The translations under genes were made by a program, and so were the position numbers. From Aequorivita viscosa (GTDB taxonomy: Bacteria; Bacteroidota; Bacteroidia; Flavobacteriales; Flavobacteriaceae), in assembly GCF_900106795.1 (NCBI RefSeq), contig NZ_FNNS01000005.1:62001-126000 (forward strand): a stretch of 64,000 nucleotides of DNA, in the 5' to 3' direction. This document shows, piece by piece, positions 43,463-54,020 of this stretch; position 1 is the stretch's first letter, and every line of letters begins with the position of its first letter. The notes beneath the pieces are model-generated. The model searched no databases. It saw only the letters and a program-made list of their open reading frames with translations, and was not told the origin of the DNA.

Positions 43463-43939
43463 ATGAGAAAAAAACAGGCCAAAAAAAGACCTCTTTTGCC
43501 AGATCCAAGGTTTAACGACCAGTTGGTTACGCGTTTCGTAAACAACATGATGTGGGACGGAAAAAAGAGTGTGGCTTTCAAAGTTTTCTATGATGCAATG
43601 GACATTGTAGAAGAAAAAAAGCAAGACGACGAAAAAACAGCATTGGAATTATGGAAAGAAGCTTTATCTAACGTTATGCCTCACGTAGAAGTACGTAGCC
43701 GTAGAGTTGGTGGAGCAACATTTCAAATACCTATGCAGATTCGTCCAGACCGCAAAATTGCAACTGCAATGAAGTGGTTAATTACTTATTCTAGAAAAAG
43801 AAACGAGAAGTCTATGGCTGCAAAACTTGCGGCGGAAGTTCTCGCTGCTTCTAAAGAAGAAGGTGCTGCGGTAAAGAAACGCTTAGATACACACAAAATG
43901 GCAGAAGCTAATAAAGCATTCTCACATTTCAGATTCTAA
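43463..43939 (+). CDS. rpsG: 30S ribosomal protein S7
   Basis: Nucleates the 3' major domain of 16S rRNA and lines the E site. It has 158 residues, opening [20 protein letters not shown] and containing [20 protein letters not shown]. The C-terminus is normal ([15 protein letters not shown]). The fusA gene starts 3 bases after its stop, so the two are tightly coupled. Confidence 0.98.
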   Translation: MRKKQAKKRPLLPDPRFNDQLVTRFVNNMMWDGKKSVAFKVFYDAMDIVEEKKQDDEKTALELWKEALSNVMPHVEVRSRRVGGATFQIPMQIRPDRKIATAMKWLITYSRKRNEKSMAAKLAAEVLAASKEEGAAVKKRLDTHKMAEANKAFSHFRF

Positions 43940-43942
43940 ACA

Positions 43943-46072
43943 ATGGGAAGAGACTTAACTTATACAAGAAATATCGGAATTGCCGCGCATATTGACGCCG
44001 GTAAAACTACAACTACAGAACGAATACTATTTTATACTGGTGTAAACCATAAAATGGGGGAAACTCACGAAGGTTCAGCAACTATGGACTGGATGGAGCA
44101 AGAGCAAGAGCGTGGTATTACAATTACCTCTGCTGCTACTACTTGTAAGTGGAAGTTTCCAATGGAAAACGGAGAGCCGTTGCCAGAAACAAAAGAATAT
44201 CACTTTAATATTATTGACACTCCGGGTCACGTTGATTTTACCGTAGAGGTGAATCGTTCATTACGTGTGCTTGACGGATTGGTGTTTTTATTTAGTGCGG
44301 TTGATGGTGTTGAGCCACAATCTGAAACTAACTGGAGGTTAGCTGATAATTACAAGGTGCCTCGTATTGGTTTCGTAAACAAAATGGATCGTAACGGATC
44401 TAACTTCCTTGCGGTTTGCGAGCAAGTTAAAGAAATGTTAGGTTCTAATGCGGTGCCTATTGTTTTGCCTTTAGGTGAAGAAGCAGACTTTAAAGGTATT
44501 GTTGATCTTGTGAAAAACCGTGCTATTGTTTGGCACGAGGATTCGTTTGGATCTACTTTTGACGTAGTGCCGATTCCTGAAGATATGAAAGAGGAAGTGC
44601 GTCTGTATCGCGGTAAGCTTATTGAAGAAGTTGCTGCTTATGACGAAGAACTTCTTGAGAAATATATGGAAGACGAAGAGTCTATTACTGAAGAAGAAGT
44701 GCACGCTGCGCTTCGTGCTGCCGTAATGGATATGAGTATTATTCCAATGATTTGCGGGTCTTCTTTTAAAAACAAAGGAGTTCAGTTTTTAATTGATGGT
44801 GTTTGTCGTTACCTTCCTTCTCCAATGGATAAAGACGGAATCGTAGGGGTGAATCCTGATACTGAAAAAGAAGAATTGCGTAAGCCAAGTGTGGATGAAC
44901 CGTTTGCCGCGCTTGCGTTTAAGATTGCAACCGATCCATTTGTTGGTCGTTTGGCTTTCTTCCGTACATACTCTGGTCATTTGGATGCAGGTTCTTATGT
45001 TTTAAATAACCGTACAGGGAATAAAGAACGTATATCACGTATATACCAAATGCACGCTAACAAGCAAAATGCAATTGACTTTATTGAAGCTGGAGATATT
45101 GGTGCTGCTGTAGGTTTTAAAGATATTAAAACTGGTGATACCCTTACCGCTGAAAAACATCCTATCATTTTAGAGAGCATGGACTTCCCTGACCCAGTAA
45201 TTGGTGTTGCGGTCGAGCCAAAAACTAAAGCTGATGTCGATAAATTAGGTATGGCTTTATCAAAGCTTGCCGAAGAAGATCCAACATTCCAAGTACGTAC
45301 AGACGAAGCATCTGGACAAACTATTATATCTGGAATGGGCGAGCTTCACTTAGATGTTCTTATCGACCGTTTGCGTCGTGAGTTTAAAGTAGAAGTTAGC
45401 CAAGGTCAGCCACAAGTTGAGTACAAAGAAGCTGTTACAAAAGCTGCAGATCACAGAGAAGTTTACAAAAAACAATCTGGTGGTCGTGGTAAATTTGCTG
45501 ACATTGTCTTTACTCTTGAGCCGGCTGAAGAAGGTAAATTAGGATTGGAATTCGTAAACGCGGTTAAAGGTGGTAACGTACCAAAAGAATTTATTCCTTC
45601 TGTAGAAAAAGGATTCAAAGCTGCTATGGTTAATGGACCGCTCGCAGGTTTTGAGGTTGATAGTATGAAAGTTACTTTAAAAGATGGTTCGTTCCACCCT
45701 GTGGATTCTGATGCTTTATCTTTTGAATTAGCTGCAAAAATTGGTTTCAAAGAAGTTGCTAAGAAAGCCGGAGCTGTAATTCTTGAACCTATAATGAAAC
45801 TTGAGGTGCTTACACCTGAAGAGAATATGGGTGATATAGTAGGTGACCTTAACCGTCGTCGTGGAACAATCTCTAGTATGAGTGACCGTGCCGGTGCGAA
45901 AGTTGTTAAAGCCGAAGTGCCACTTTCTGAAATGTTCGGATATGTAACTACATTAAGAACGTTGTCATCAGGTCGTGCTACTTCAACAATGGAATTTTCA
46001 CATTATGCTCAAACTCCTTCAAATATTTCTGAAGAGGTTATAGCAGCAGCAAAAGGAACCGCTAACGTATAA
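43943..46072 (+). CDS. fusA: Elongation factor G
   Basis: Translocation GTPase, 709 residues. G1 AHIDAGKT is at 15-22, followed by the switch 1 [10 protein letters not shown]3 DTPGHVDF and G4 NKMDRNG. Domain II and IV segments are typical, including [15 protein letters not shown]. As in many Bacteroidota the str operon has no tuf after fusA; rpsJ follows directly 11 bases on. Confidence 0.98.
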   Translation: MGRDLTYTRNIGIAAHIDAGKTTTTERILFYTGVNHKMGETHEGSATMDWMEQEQERGITITSAATTCKWKFPMENGEPLPETKEYHFNIIDTPGHVDFTVEVNRSLRVLDGLVFLFSAVDGVEPQSETNWRLADNYKVPRIGFVNKMDRNGSNFLAVCEQVKEMLGSNAVPIVLPLGEEADFKGIVDLVKNRAIVWHEDSFGSTFDVVPIPEDMKEEVRLYRGKLIEEVAAYDEELLEKYMEDEESITEEEVHAALRAAVMDMSIIPMICGSSFKNKGVQFLIDGVCRYLPSPMDKDGIVGVNPDTEKEELRKPSVDEPFAALAFKIATDPFVGRLAFFRTYSGHLDAGSYVLNNRTGNKERISRIYQMHANKQNAIDFIEAGDIGAAVGFKDIKTGDTLTAEKHPIILESMDFPDPVIGVAVEPKTKADVDKLGMALSKLAEEDPTFQVRTDEASGQTIISGMGELHLDVLIDRLRREFKVEVSQGQPQVEYKEAVTKAADHREVYKKQSGGRGKFADIVFTLEPAEEGKLGLEFVNAVKGGNVPKEFIPSVEKGFKAAMVNGPLAGFEVDSMKVTLKDGSFHPVDSDALSFELAAKIGFKEVAKKAGAVILEPIMKLEVLTPEENMGDIVGDLNRRRGTISSMSDRAGAKVVKAEVPLSEMFGYVTTLRTLSSGRATSTMEFSHYAQTPSNISEEVIAAAKGTANV

Positions 46073-46083
46073 TAATTTCAGCA

Positions 46084-46389
46084 ATGAGTCAAAAAATAAG
46101 AATTAAACTAAAATCTTACGATCACAATTTGGTGGACAAATCTGCTGAGAAAATCGTTAAGACTGTAAAGAGTACTGGAGCCGTTGTTACAGGTCCAATC
46201 CCTTTGCCAACACATAAAAAAATCTTTACTGTATTGCGTTCTCCGCACGTTAACAAGAAGAGTAGAGAACAATTTCAATTAAGTTCGTACAAGAGACTAT
46301 TGGATATCTACAGTTCTTCCTCAAAAACAATTGACGCTCTAATGAAGTTAGAGTTGCCAAGTGGGGTAGAGGTAGAGATAAAAGTGTGA
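46084..46389 (+). CDS. rpsJ: 30S ribosomal protein S10
   Basis: Head protein of the 30S subunit and NusE partner in antitermination, 101 residues. Typical [21 protein letters not shown] and the [19 protein letters not shown] end are seen. It sits at the end of the str group and is separated from rplC by 219 bases that contain hairpins and a terminator-like stem, so S10 is probably transcribed with fusA rather than with the S10-operon genes. Confidence 0.97.
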   Translation: MSQKIRIKLKSYDHNLVDKSAEKIVKTVKSTGAVVTGPIPLPTHKKIFTVLRSPHVNKKSREQFQLSSYKRLLDIYSSSSKTIDALMKLELPSGVEVEIKV

Positions 46390-46392
46390 TAA

Positions 46393-46456
46393 TTCCCGTG
46401 AAGGCGGGAATCTCATGTTCTGAAATTCGAATCATGAGAGTCCTGCCTTCGCAGGA
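46393..46456. repeat. Three-hairpin palindromic unit in the rpsJ-rplC gap
   Basis: Three adjacent stems: TTCCCG / CGGGAA (46393-46410), CTCATG / CATGAG (46412-46438), and TCCTGC / GCAGGA (46441-46456). Stems 1 and 3 each have a short purine- or pyrimidine-rich loop. It resembles dispersed flavobacterial REP-like units ("cgggaatctcatgagagtcctgc" type). Confidence 0.6.
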
Positions 46457-46511
46457 GTGTAAAATGTCCTAAGCTCGTAAGCAAAGGAAAAACGGTAAAC
46501 AAAGTAATATT

Positions 46512-46544
46512 CGGGATCGGAATTATTTTGATCCCGTTTCTTTT
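46512..46544 (+). terminator. Terminator-like hairpin before rplC
   Basis: Stem CGGGATC (46512-46518) / GATCCCG (46530-46536), 11-base loop, followed by TTTCTTTT. It may end str transcription or attenuate entry into the S10 operon. Confidence 0.6.
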
Positions 46545-46608
46545 AAAAGGAAAATCGCGATGTATCGCATTTCAAAATAAATTAATAATAATCAATAAAT
46601 AATTAAAT

Positions 46609-47220
46609 ATGTCTGGGTTAATTGGAAGAAAGATAGGGATGACCAGCATCTTTGACGAGAACGGGAAGAATATTCCTTGTACCGTTATTGAAGCAGGACC
46701 CTGTGTTGTCACCCAAGTCAGAACCAAAGAGGTTGACGGGTACAACGCTCTTCAACTTGGTTTCGATGACAAGAAGACTGTTACTAAAGCTGCTGAAGGG
46801 CATGCTAAAAAAGCAGGAACCGTTGCAAAACGCAAAGTCGCCGAATTCAAGAATTTTGAAGAGAAATACAAATTAGGTGACACAATCACTGTGGAGCATT
46901 TTATTGAAGGTGAATTCGTGGATATCGCGGGTACATCTAAAGGTAAAGGTTTTCAGGGAGTTGTTAAACGTCACGGTTTTGGCGGTGTAGGCCAAGCCAC
47001 ACACGGTCAGCACAACCGTTTACGCGCACCAGGTTCTATTGGAGCTGCATCATATCCTGCGAGAGTTTTCAAAGGAATGAAAATGGCCGGCCAAATGGGG
47101 AACGAAAGAGTGAAAATTGATAATTTAAAAGTTTTGAAAGTAGTTCCTGAAAAGAATCTACTTGTGGTAAAAGGAGCTATTCCTGGCCATAAAAACTCTT
47201 ATGTAACGATCGAGAAATAA
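46609..47220 (+). CDS. rplC: 50S ribosomal protein L3
   Basis: Early 50S assembly protein reaching the peptidyl transferase centre, 203 residues. [20 protein letters not shown] is the typical start; [20 protein letters not shown] is the conserved loop with the Gln that is methylated in some bacteria. First gene of the S10 run. Its stop overlaps the rplD start by one base. Confidence 0.98.
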   Translation: MSGLIGRKIGMTSIFDENGKNIPCTVIEAGPCVVTQVRTKEVDGYNALQLGFDDKKTVTKAAEGHAKKAGTVAKRKVAEFKNFEEKYKLGDTITVEHFIEGEFVDIAGTSKGKGFQGVVKRHGFGGVGQATHGQHNRLRAPGSIGAASYPARVFKGMKMAGQMGNERVKIDNLKVLKVVPEKNLLVVKGAIPGHKNSYVTIEK

Positions 47221-47849
47221 TGAAGGTAGCTGTATTAGATATAAACGGAAAAGACACAGGTAGAAAAGTTGAACTTTCTGCTGATGTGTTCGGAATAGAG
47301 CCTAATAACCATGCGGTGTATCTTGATGTAAAGCAATATCTTGCCAATCAAAGACAAGGTACGCATAAGTCAAAAGAACGCGCTGAAATAGCTGGGTCTA
47401 CTAGAAAAATAAAGAAACAAAAAGGAACTGGTACTGCTCGAGCGGGTAGTATTAAATCAGGTATTTTTAAAGGTGGTGGTAGAATGTTTGGACCACGCCC
47501 AAGAAACTATTCTTTTAAACTTAACAAGAACTTAAAGCGTTTGGCACGTAAATCGGCACTTTCGATGAAGGCTAACGAAAATGCAATTGTTGTGGTTGAA
47601 GACATCAATTTCGATGCTCCAAAAACAAAGAATTTCACCGCAGTTTTAAAAGGATTGGGTCTTGATGGCAAAAAATCTTTATTTGTGTTGGGAGACTTAA
47701 ATAATAATGTATATTTGTCCTCTCGCAATTTGAAAGGTACTGAAGTTGTAACAAACTCACATCTAAGTACTTGTAAAATTATGAATGCAAACAGTGTAGT
47801 GCTGTTTGAAGGTTCTTTGGAAGGAATTGAAACAAACTTAAGTAAATAG
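47220..47849 (+). CDS. rplD: 50S ribosomal protein L4
   Basis: Exit-tunnel protein, 209 residues. The long loop carries [23 protein letters not shown], which lines the tunnel. In E. coli L4 represses its own operon; no matching leader structure is evident here. Confidence 0.98.
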   Translation: MKVAVLDINGKDTGRKVELSADVFGIEPNNHAVYLDVKQYLANQRQGTHKSKERAEIAGSTRKIKKQKGTGTARAGSIKSGIFKGGGRMFGPRPRNYSFKLNKNLKRLARKSALSMKANENAIVVVEDINFDAPKTKNFTAVLKGLGLDGKKSLFVLGDLNNNVYLSSRNLKGTEVVTNSHLSTCKIMNANSVVLFEGSLEGIETNLSK

Positions 47850-47856
47850 AAACGAG

Positions 47857-48147
47857 ATGAACATCTTAATTAAACCTATAATTACGGAAAAAGCCACCAA
47901 AATAGCCGAAGATGATAATGTCTTCACTTTCGAGGTGCACCCGAAGGCGAATAAGGTAGAAATCAAGAAAGCGGTCGAGGCTGCCTACGGAGTTTCTATT
48001 GAAAAAGTTCGCACAATAAATATCCGCCCTAATAGGAAAACCCGTTATACAAAAACAGGTGTCCAGACTGGTAAAACGAATGCTTGGAAAAAAGCAATCG
48101 TACAGGTGGCGGAAGGTGATACAATAGATTTTTACAGTAACATCTAA
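47857..48147 (+). CDS. rplW: 50S ribosomal protein L23
   Basis: Docking site for trigger factor and SRP at the tunnel exit, 96 residues. Begins MNILIKPIITEKATKIAEDD, with the loop NIRPNRKTRYTKTGVQTGK, shorter than in E. coli. Confidence 0.97.
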   Translation: MNILIKPIITEKATKIAEDDNVFTFEVHPKANKVEIKKAVEAAYGVSIEKVRTINIRPNRKTRYTKTGVQTGKTNAWKKAIVQVAEGDTIDFYSNI

Positions 48148-48173
48148 GGTAACTTAGAGCTAATTAGACAAGA

Positions 48174-48998
48174 ATGTCAGTAAGAAAATTAAAGCCAGTC
48201 ACCCCAGGTCAGCGTTTTAGGGTTGTAAATGGTTTTGACGCCATTACAACCGATAAGCCGGAGAAATCACTGATTGCTCCGATGAAAAAATCTGGTGGTA
48301 GAAACAGTCAAGGTAAAATGACTATCCGAAATGTCGGAGGAGGTCATAAAAGAAGATATCGAATTATCGATTTTAAACGTGACAAGTCAGGTGTTCCTGC
48401 AACTGTCGCAAGTATTGAATACGATCCAAACCGTACGGCGTTTATCGCGCTTTTAAACTATCAAGATGGTGAAAAGCGATATGTAATTGCGCAAAGCGGA
48501 CTACAAGTTGGGCAAAATATCGTTTCTGGAGATTCAGTTGCTCCAGAAATTGGAAACGCAATGCCACTTTCGGCAATCCCTTTAGGTACAATTATTTCCT
48601 GTATAGAACTTCGTCCTGGGCAAGGAGCTGTAATGGCTCGTAGCGCTGGTGCTTTTGCACAATTAATGGCTCGAGACGGAAAATTTGCAACGGTTAAGTT
48701 GCCGTCAGGAGAAACTAGATTGGTTTTGGCCAACTGTTTGGCTACTGTGGGAGCGGTTTCAAATCATGACCATCAATTGTTGGTTTCTGGTAAAGCCGGA
48801 CGTAGCAGATGGTTAGGTAGAAGACCAAGAACAAGACCAGTAGCAATGAACCCTGTGGATCACCCAATGGGAGGTGGTGAAGGCCGTGCATCTGGAGGTC
48901 ACCCACGTTCTAGAAATGGAGTTCCAGCTAAAGGCTATAGAACTCGTACAAGAACGAAATCAAGTAATAAATATATCTTAGAACGTAGAAAGAAGTAA
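48174..48998 (+). CDS. rplB: 50S ribosomal protein L2
   Basis: Largest S10-operon ribosomal protein, needed for subunit joining and peptidyl transfer, 274 residues. [14 protein letters not shown] holds the conserved His near the peptidyl transferase centre. The C-terminal tail is Arg/Lys-rich. Confidence 0.98.
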   Translation: MSVRKLKPVTPGQRFRVVNGFDAITTDKPEKSLIAPMKKSGGRNSQGKMTIRNVGGGHKRRYRIIDFKRDKSGVPATVASIEYDPNRTAFIALLNYQDGEKRYVIAQSGLQVGQNIVSGDSVAPEIGNAMPLSAIPLGTIISCIELRPGQGAVMARSAGAFAQLMARDGKFATVKLPSGETRLVLANCLATVGAVSNHDHQLLVSGKAGRSRWLGRRPRTRPVAMNPVDHPMGGGEGRASGGHPRSRNGVPAKGYRTRTRTKSSNKYILERRKK

Positions 48999-49001
48999 GT
49001 T

Positions 49002-49280
49002 ATGGCAAGATCGTTAAAAAAAGGACCGTACGTTCATTATAAATTAGACCGTAAAGTTGAGCAAAATATTCAGGATAATAAGAAGACCGTTATCAAAACT
49101 TGGTCACGTGCTTCAATGATTACTCCAGATTTTGTTGGTCAGACCATCGCTGTTCACAACGGGCGTCAATTTGTTCCTGTGTATGTAACAGAGAACATGG
49201 TTGGACATAAACTAGGAGAATTTTCACCTACAAGATCATTCCGTGGTCACGCAGGTGCTAAAAACAAAGGTAAAAAATAA
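49002..49280 (+). CDS. rpsS: 30S ribosomal protein S19
   Basis: 30S head protein that contacts S13, 92 residues, starting [18 protein letters not shown] and containing [20 protein letters not shown]. It is separated from rplB by 3 bases and from rplV by 6. Confidence 0.98.
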   Translation: MARSLKKGPYVHYKLDRKVEQNIQDNKKTVIKTWSRASMITPDFVGQTIAVHNGRQFVPVYVTENMVGHKLGEFSPTRSFRGHAGAKNKGKK

Positions 49281-49286
49281 TAGGCC

Positions 49287-49697
49287 ATGGGAGTTCGAAA
49301 AAGAGAAAGAGCAGAGCAAATCAAGGAAGCTAAGAAAAATATTTACTTGGCTAAATTGAATAATTGCCCCACTTCACCAAGAAAAATGCGTTTAATGGCA
49401 GACTTGGTACGTGGTGAGAAAATTGATAAAGCCCTTAATATATTGAAGTTTAGTTCAAAAGAATCTTCTCGTAAATTAGAGAAGTTACTTTTGTCAGCTA
49501 TTAACAACTGGCAGCAAAAGAACGAAGATGCTTCAATAGAAGATGCAGATCTTTTTGTTAAGGAAATCCGAGTGGATGGTGGTACAATGTTGAAAAGACT
49601 TCGTCCAGCACCGCAAGGCCGTGCACACAGAATTAGAAAACGCTCCAACCACGTAACACTGGTATTGGCAGCTAACGATAACACACAAAGCAAATAA
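49287..49697 (+). CDS. rplV: 50S ribosomal protein L22
   Basis: Tunnel protein, 136 residues. The beta-hairpin that reaches the tunnel ([20 protein letters not shown]) is intact, with no insertion or deletion of the kind that gives macrolide resistance. The N-terminus has an extra ~20 charged residues ([19 protein letters not shown]) compared with E. coli. Confidence 0.97.
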   Translation: MGVRKRERAEQIKEAKKNIYLAKLNNCPTSPRKMRLMADLVRGEKIDKALNILKFSSKESSRKLEKLLLSAINNWQQKNEDASIEDADLFVKEIRVDGGTMLKRLRPAPQGRAHRIRKRSNHVTLVLAANDNTQSK

Positions 49698-49701
49698 TTA
49701 A

Positions 49702-50427
49702 ATGGGACAGAAGACAAATCCAATCGGGAATCGCTTAGGTATCATTAGAGGTTGGGAATCCAACTGGTACGGAGGCAACGACTACGGCGATAAATTAGCC
49801 GAAGACGACAAGATCAGGAAGTATATCCACGCTCGTTTAAGTAAAGCTAGTGTGAGTAGAGTAATTATTGAGCGTACGCTTAAGCTTGTAACCGTTACTA
49901 TAACCACAGCTCGTCCCGGTATCATTATCGGTAAAGGAGGTCAGGAAGTAGACAAGCTAAAAGAAGAGCTTAAAAAAATTACAGATAAAGAAGTACAGAT
50001 CAACATCCATGAGATTAAAAGACCTGAACTTGATGCCTTTTTGGTAGCTGCGAGTATTGCACGCCAAATTGAAAGTCGTATTTCATACCGACGTGCAATT
50101 AAAATGGCAATCGCGGCAACAATGCGAATGAATGCAGAGGGTATTAAAGTTCAAATCTCTGGCCGTTTGAATGGTGCTGAAATGGCACGTTCAGAATCTT
50201 ACAAAGAGGGTCGTATTCCTTTATCAACTTTTAGAGCCGATATTGACTACGCTTTAGTTGAGGCACACACTACTTATGGTAGATTGGGTGTTAAAGTATG
50301 GATTATGAAAGGCGAAGTATATGGAAAGAGAGAGCTTTCCCCACTAGTTGGTTTATCTACTGGCAAGAAAAGTGGTGGTAAAGGGGCTCAAGGACGCGGT
50401 GGCAATAAAGCACGTCGCAGAAAGTAA
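49702..50427 (+). CDS. rpsC: 30S ribosomal protein S3
   Basis: mRNA entry-site protein with helicase activity, 241 residues. The KH domain carries [20 protein letters not shown]; the C-terminal domain has [12 protein letters not shown] and a Gly/Lys/Arg-rich tail ([17 protein letters not shown]). Confidence 0.98.
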   Translation: MGQKTNPIGNRLGIIRGWESNWYGGNDYGDKLAEDDKIRKYIHARLSKASVSRVIIERTLKLVTVTITTARPGIIIGKGGQEVDKLKEELKKITDKEVQINIHEIKRPELDAFLVAASIARQIESRISYRRAIKMAIAATMRMNAEGIKVQISGRLNGAEMARSESYKEGRIPLSTFRADIDYALVEAHTTYGRLGVKVWIMKGEVYGKRELSPLVGLSTGKKSGGKGAQGRGGNKARRRK

Positions 50428-50445
50428 TTTTTTAAATAGAAAAAA

Positions 50446-50865
50446 ATGTTACAACCTAAAAGAACAAAATACCGTAAACATCAAAAGGGCCGTATGAAGG
50501 GTAATGCCGGACGAGGCAACCAACTTGCGTATGGAACCTTCGGTATTAAATCGTTGGAATCAGAATTTCTTACAGCAAGACAAATTGAGGCTGCCCGTAT
50601 TGCTGCTACTCGTTTTATGAAAAGAGAAGGGTCTATCTGGATTATGATATTCCCAGATAAACCAATTACCAAAAAACCTCTTGAAGTACGTATGGGTAAA
50701 GGTAAAGGTGCTGTTGAATATTATGCAGCTGTTGTGAAACCAGGAAGAGTGCTATTTGAAATTAGTGGTGTTTCGGTTGAAGTAGCTAAAGAAGCTTTAC
50801 GCCTTGCAGCACAAAAGCTTCCGGTTAAAACTAAATTTATAATGTCTCGGGATTTCCAAGCATAA
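50446..50865 (+). CDS. rplP: 50S ribosomal protein L16
   Basis: A-site tRNA contact in the 50S, 139 residues. Starts [19 protein letters not shown]; contains [20 protein letters not shown] and the [16 protein letters not shown] loop. Confidence 0.98.
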   Translation: MLQPKRTKYRKHQKGRMKGNAGRGNQLAYGTFGIKSLESEFLTARQIEAARIAATRFMKREGSIWIMIFPDKPITKKPLEVRMGKGKGAVEYYAAVVKPGRVLFEISGVSVEVAKEALRLAAQKLPVKTKFIMSRDFQA

Positions 50866-50875
50866 TTATTGACAC

Positions 50876-51067
50876 ATGAAACAATCAGAGATAAAAGACG
50901 CATCGACGGCTGAACTTCAGGAAGCATTGGTTGATTCCAGAAAGGCCTACGTAGACCTTAAAATGGCTCACACCATTTCACCTTTGGAAAATCCAATCCA
51001 ACTTAGAACCCATAAAAGGGCGATAGCGCGAATAGCTACCGAATTAACTAAAAGAGAAGTGCAATAA
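50876..51067 (+). CDS. rpmC: 50S ribosomal protein L29
   Basis: Small helical protein near the tunnel exit, 63 residues. MKQSEIKDASTAELQEALVD and the late ENPIQLRTHKRAIARIATEL match the family. Confidence 0.96.
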   Translation: MKQSEIKDASTAELQEALVDSRKAYVDLKMAHTISPLENPIQLRTHKRAIARIATELTKREVQ

Positions 51068-51082
51068 CTGTACAGCTGAAAG

Positions 51083-51346
51083 ATGGAAGAAATTAAAAGA
51101 AATCTAAGAAAAGAACGTATAGGGGTAGTAACCAGTAACAAAATGGATAAGTCTATTGTTGTTGCAGAGGTGAAAAAAATTAAACACCCTATGTACGGAA
51201 AGTTCGTGACCAAAACTAAAAAGTATGTGGCACACGACGAGACAAACAACTGCAACGAAGGTGATAAAGTAAGGATTATGGAAACTCGTCCTTTAAGTAA
51301 AACCAAAAGTTGGAGATTAGTAGAAATAATTGAAAGAGCGAAGTAA
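51083..51346 (+). CDS. rpsQ: 30S ribosomal protein S17
   Basis: OB-fold protein that binds the 5' domain of 16S rRNA early, 87 residues. [20 protein letters not shown] and [19 protein letters not shown] are typical. rplN begins 2 bases after its stop. Confidence 0.97.
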   Translation: MEEIKRNLRKERIGVVTSNKMDKSIVVAEVKKIKHPMYGKFVTKTKKYVAHDETNNCNEGDKVRIMETRPLSKTKSWRLVEIIERAK

Positions 51347-51348
51347 TT

Positions 51349-51717
51349 ATGTTACAACAAGAATCAAGACTCAAAGTCGCAGATAATACCGGTGCAAAAG
51401 AAGTGCTTTGTATTCGTGTATTAGGCGGAACAAAAAGAAGATACGCTTCTATTGGTGATAAGATTGTAGTTTCTGTTAAAGAATCAACACCTAATGGAAA
51501 TGTAAAGAAAGGAGCCGTTTCTACTGCAGTAGTAGTACGTACCAAGAAGGAAGTAAGAAGACCAGACGGTTCTTACATCCGTTTTGACGACAATGCGTGT
51601 GTGCTTTTAGGACCTCAAGGGGAAATGAAAGGAACTCGCGTTTTCGGACCAGTAGCAAGAGAGCTTCGCGACAAGCAATTTATGAAAATAGTATCATTGG
51701 CACCAGAGGTGCTTTAA
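51349..51717 (+). CDS. rplN: 50S ribosomal protein L14
   Basis: Subunit-bridge protein, 122 residues, starting [20 protein letters not shown]. It contains the conserved [17 protein letters not shown] and [20 protein letters not shown] segments. rplX follows after a single base. Confidence 0.98.
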   Translation: MLQQESRLKVADNTGAKEVLCIRVLGGTKRRYASIGDKIVVSVKESTPNGNVKKGAVSTAVVVRTKKEVRRPDGSYIRFDDNACVLLGPQGEMKGTRVFGPVARELRDKQFMKIVSLAPEVL

Positions 51718-51718
51718 T

Positions 51719-52045
51719 ATGAAAACTAAAATGACAAAGCTTAAAATAAAATCAGGAGATACAGTAGTAGTTACTGCCGGAGATCACAAAGGATCAGAAG
51801 GTAAGGTAATGAAGGTGTTCCTTGACAAAAACAAAGCAATCGTAGAGGGAGTAAATTTGGTTTCTAAACACGAGAAACCAAGTGCAAGTAATCCACAAGG
51901 TGGAATTACAAAAAAAGAAGCTCCAATCCATATTTCAAACCTTTCGTTGATTGATCCAAAATCTGGAAAAGCAACTCGTGTAGGTTATAAAATGGAAAAT
52001 GGTAAGAAAGTACGGTTTTCAAAACAATCGAATCAAGCAATATAG
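51719..52045 (+). CDS. rplX: 50S ribosomal protein L24
   Basis: Assembly initiator at the tunnel exit, 108 residues. The KOW motif reads [20 protein letters not shown]. The internal Met5 (51731; [10 protein letters not shown]) agrees better with related proteins and may be the true start; the upstream ATG is kept because it directly follows rplN. Confidence 0.95.
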   Translation: MKTKMTKLKIKSGDTVVVTAGDHKGSEGKVMKVFLDKNKAIVEGVNLVSKHEKPSASNPQGGITKKEAPIHISNLSLIDPKSGKATRVGYKMENGKKVRFSKQSNQAI

Positions 52046-52047
52046 TT

Positions 52048-52599
52048 ATGGCATATTCACCAAGACTTAAAGAAGAGTACAAGAGCAGAGTGATTAATGC
52101 ACTTACTGACGAATTTGGATACAAAAACGTCATGCAAGTACCGAAAATGAAGAGTATTGTTGTTTCCCGCGGCGTGGGGGCGGCAGTAGCTGATAAGAAA
52201 CTTATTGACTATTCGGTTGATGAGTTTACTAAGATAACTGGGCAAAAAGCAGTACCAACTAACTCTAAAAAAGACGTTGCAAACTTCAAACTTCGTAAAG
52301 GAATGCCAATTGGTGTGAAAGTTACGTTGAGAGGTGACCGTATGTACGAATTTTTAGATAGATTAATTACTTCTGCTTTGCCAAGGGTACGTGACTTTAA
52401 CGGAATTAAAGCAACTGGTTTTGACGGAAGAGGTAATTACTCTTTAGGTATTACTGAGCAAATTATCTTTCCAGAAATCGATATCGATAAAGTGAAGAAA
52501 ATTGAAGGTATGAACATCACCTTTATTACCTCTGCACAAACCGATAAAGAAGCAAAATCATTATTGCAAGAATTGGGATTACCCTTTAAAAAGAACTAA
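52048..52599 (+). CDS. rplE: 50S ribosomal protein L5
   Basis: 5S rRNA-binding protein of the central protuberance, 183 residues. Starts [36 protein letters not shown] and [11 protein letters not shown] are family signatures. Confidence 0.98.
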   Translation: MAYSPRLKEEYKSRVINALTDEFGYKNVMQVPKMKSIVVSRGVGAAVADKKLIDYSVDEFTKITGQKAVPTNSKKDVANFKLRKGMPIGVKVTLRGDRMYEFLDRLITSALPRVRDFNGIKATGFDGRGNYSLGITEQIIFPEIDIDKVKKIEGMNITFITSAQTDKEAKSLLQELGLPFKKN

Positions 52600-52602
52600 G
52601 AG

Positions 52603-52872
52603 ATGGCTAAAGAATCAATGAAAGCCCGTGAGGTGAAGAGACAAAAAATGGTAGCTAAGTATGCTGCTAAACGTAAAGCTTTAAAAGAAGCTGGCGATTG
52701 GGAAGGTCTACAAAAATTACCTAAAAATGCTTCACCAGTAAGGCTACACAATCGTTGCAAGCTTACCGGAAGACCGAGAGGATATATGAGAACCTTTGGA
52801 ATTTCCCGTGTAACTTTCCGCGAAATGGCCAATCAAGGCCTTATACCAGGTGTAAGAAAAGCATCTTGGTAA
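52603..52872 (+). CDS. rpsN: 30S ribosomal protein S14 (zinc-free form)
   Basis: 30S head protein, 89 residues: the longer, zinc-independent type. [20 protein letters not shown] opens it. The usual C-x2-C pairs are absent; only the single Cys of [20 protein letters not shown] is present. The end [21 protein letters not shown] is typical. An unusual 120-bp gap follows. Confidence 0.97.
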   Translation: MAKESMKAREVKRQKMVAKYAAKRKALKEAGDWEGLQKLPKNASPVRLHNRCKLTGRPRGYMRTFGISRVTFREMANQGLIPGVRKASW

Positions 52873-52992
52873 AGACGCGAAGCATTGCGTCTCCACAGTG
52901 GTAGCATAACGTCTCCACAAAATGAAGAATATAAACTGGTTGAAGGTTTGTTCCGAACGTCGGACGAAAACCACTTCCGCAATTATTAATAA
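52873..52992. repeat. 120-bp gap with repeat hairpins between rpsN and rpsH
   Basis: AGACGC / GCGTCT (52873-52878 with 52887-52892) forms a hairpin; the second GTCTCCAC occurs at ~52911. It resembles the widespread "gagacgc..gcgtctc" intergenic repeat. A small CCGA / TCGG pair lies near 52958. Other gaps in this operon are 1-20 bases. Confidence 0.5.
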
Positions 52993-53394
52993 ATGAATAC
53001 AGATCCAATTTCAGATTATCTAACTCGCGTTAGAAATGCTGCTAAAGCTGGCCATCGCGTTGTAGAGATTCCAGCATCAAACCTCAAGAAAGAGATTACA
53101 AAAATCCTTTTCGACCAAGGCTTTATTTTAAGCTACAAATTTGATGACGAAAGTACCCCACAGGGTATCATCAAAATTGCGTTGAAATACGATAAGGTTT
53201 CTAAGGAACCAGTAATCAAAAAAATTCAAAGAATAAGTAAACCAGGTTTACGTAAATATGCAGGCTCTGCCGATCTTCCTCGTGTGCTTAATGGTCTTGG
53301 TATTGCAATTGTCTCAACTTCTTCGGGAGTTATGACTGGCAAACAAGCTAAAGCGCAAAATGTTGGAGGCGAAGTTTTATGTTACGTTTACTAA
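52993..53394 (+). CDS. rpsH: 30S ribosomal protein S8
   Basis: Central-domain 16S rRNA binder and, in E. coli, repressor of the spc operon; 133 residues. MNTDPISDYLTRVRNAAKAG opens it; the RNA-binding STSSGVMTGKQAKAQNVGGE stretch is near the end. It follows the repeat-containing gap. Confidence 0.98.
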   Translation: MNTDPISDYLTRVRNAAKAGHRVVEIPASNLKKEITKILFDQGFILSYKFDDESTPQGIIKIALKYDKVSKEPVIKKIQRISKPGLRKYAGSADLPRVLNGLGIAIVSTSSGVMTGKQAKAQNVGGEVLCYVY

Positions 53395-53409
53395 AAAAAA
53401 GACAAAGAA

Positions 53410-53952
53410 ATGTCAAGAATAGGTAAAAGCCCGGTAGTAATCCCACAAGGAGTTACAGTTGATATTAAAGACAACGTAATTACCGTAAAAGGAAAGTTAG
53501 GTGAGTTATCTCAGGAATATGCTGATATAACTGTGAAAGTAGAAGATGGACACGTATTGCTGGAACGTCCTTCAGATTCTAAAGACCACACAGCAAAGCA
53601 TGGTCTTTATAGATCCTTAATCAATAATATGGTTGAAGGTGTTAGCAAAGGATGGTCTAAAAACTTGGAATTGGTTGGTGTGGGTTACCGCGCGAGTACG
53701 CAAGGACAAAAATTGGATTTGGCTCTAGGCTTCTCTCACAACATCGTTTTGGACATCGCTCCAGAAGTGAAAGTTGAAACCGTATCAGATAAAGGTAAGA
53801 ACCCAATAGTTAAATTGACTTCTCACGACAAACAGTTGGTAGGACAAGTAGCTGCAAAAATCCGTAGCTTCCGTAAACCAGAACCTTACAAAGGAAAAGG
53901 TATCAAATTCGTTGGAGAACAATTAAGAAGAAAAGCAGGAAAATCTGCATAA
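53410..53952 (+). CDS. rplF: 50S ribosomal protein L6
   Basis: Two-domain protein near the factor-binding site, 180 residues. MSRIGKSPVVIPQGVTVDIK at the start and PEPYKGKGIKFVGEQLRRKA at the end are typical. Confidence 0.98.
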   Translation: MSRIGKSPVVIPQGVTVDIKDNVITVKGKLGELSQEYADITVKVEDGHVLLERPSDSKDHTAKHGLYRSLINNMVEGVSKGWSKNLELVGVGYRASTQGQKLDLALGFSHNIVLDIAPEVKVETVSDKGKNPIVKLTSHDKQLVGQVAAKIRSFRKPEPYKGKGIKFVGEQLRRKAGKSA

Positions 53953-53980
53953 TATTTTTTGGAAATTAAATTTAAGACAA

Positions 53981-54018
53981 TATGTCTAAAATCTAAATCT
54001 AAAATCTAATATCTAAAA
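53981..54018. repeat. AAATCTAAAATC tandem repeat between rplF and rplR
   Basis: Four or more copies of a 6-7 base TAAATC/TAAAATC unit just before the rplR ATG, in a 68-base gap. It is related in sequence to the AATCGTAAATC repeats elsewhere in the window but lacks the CG. Confidence 0.55.
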
Positions 54019-54020
54019 AA

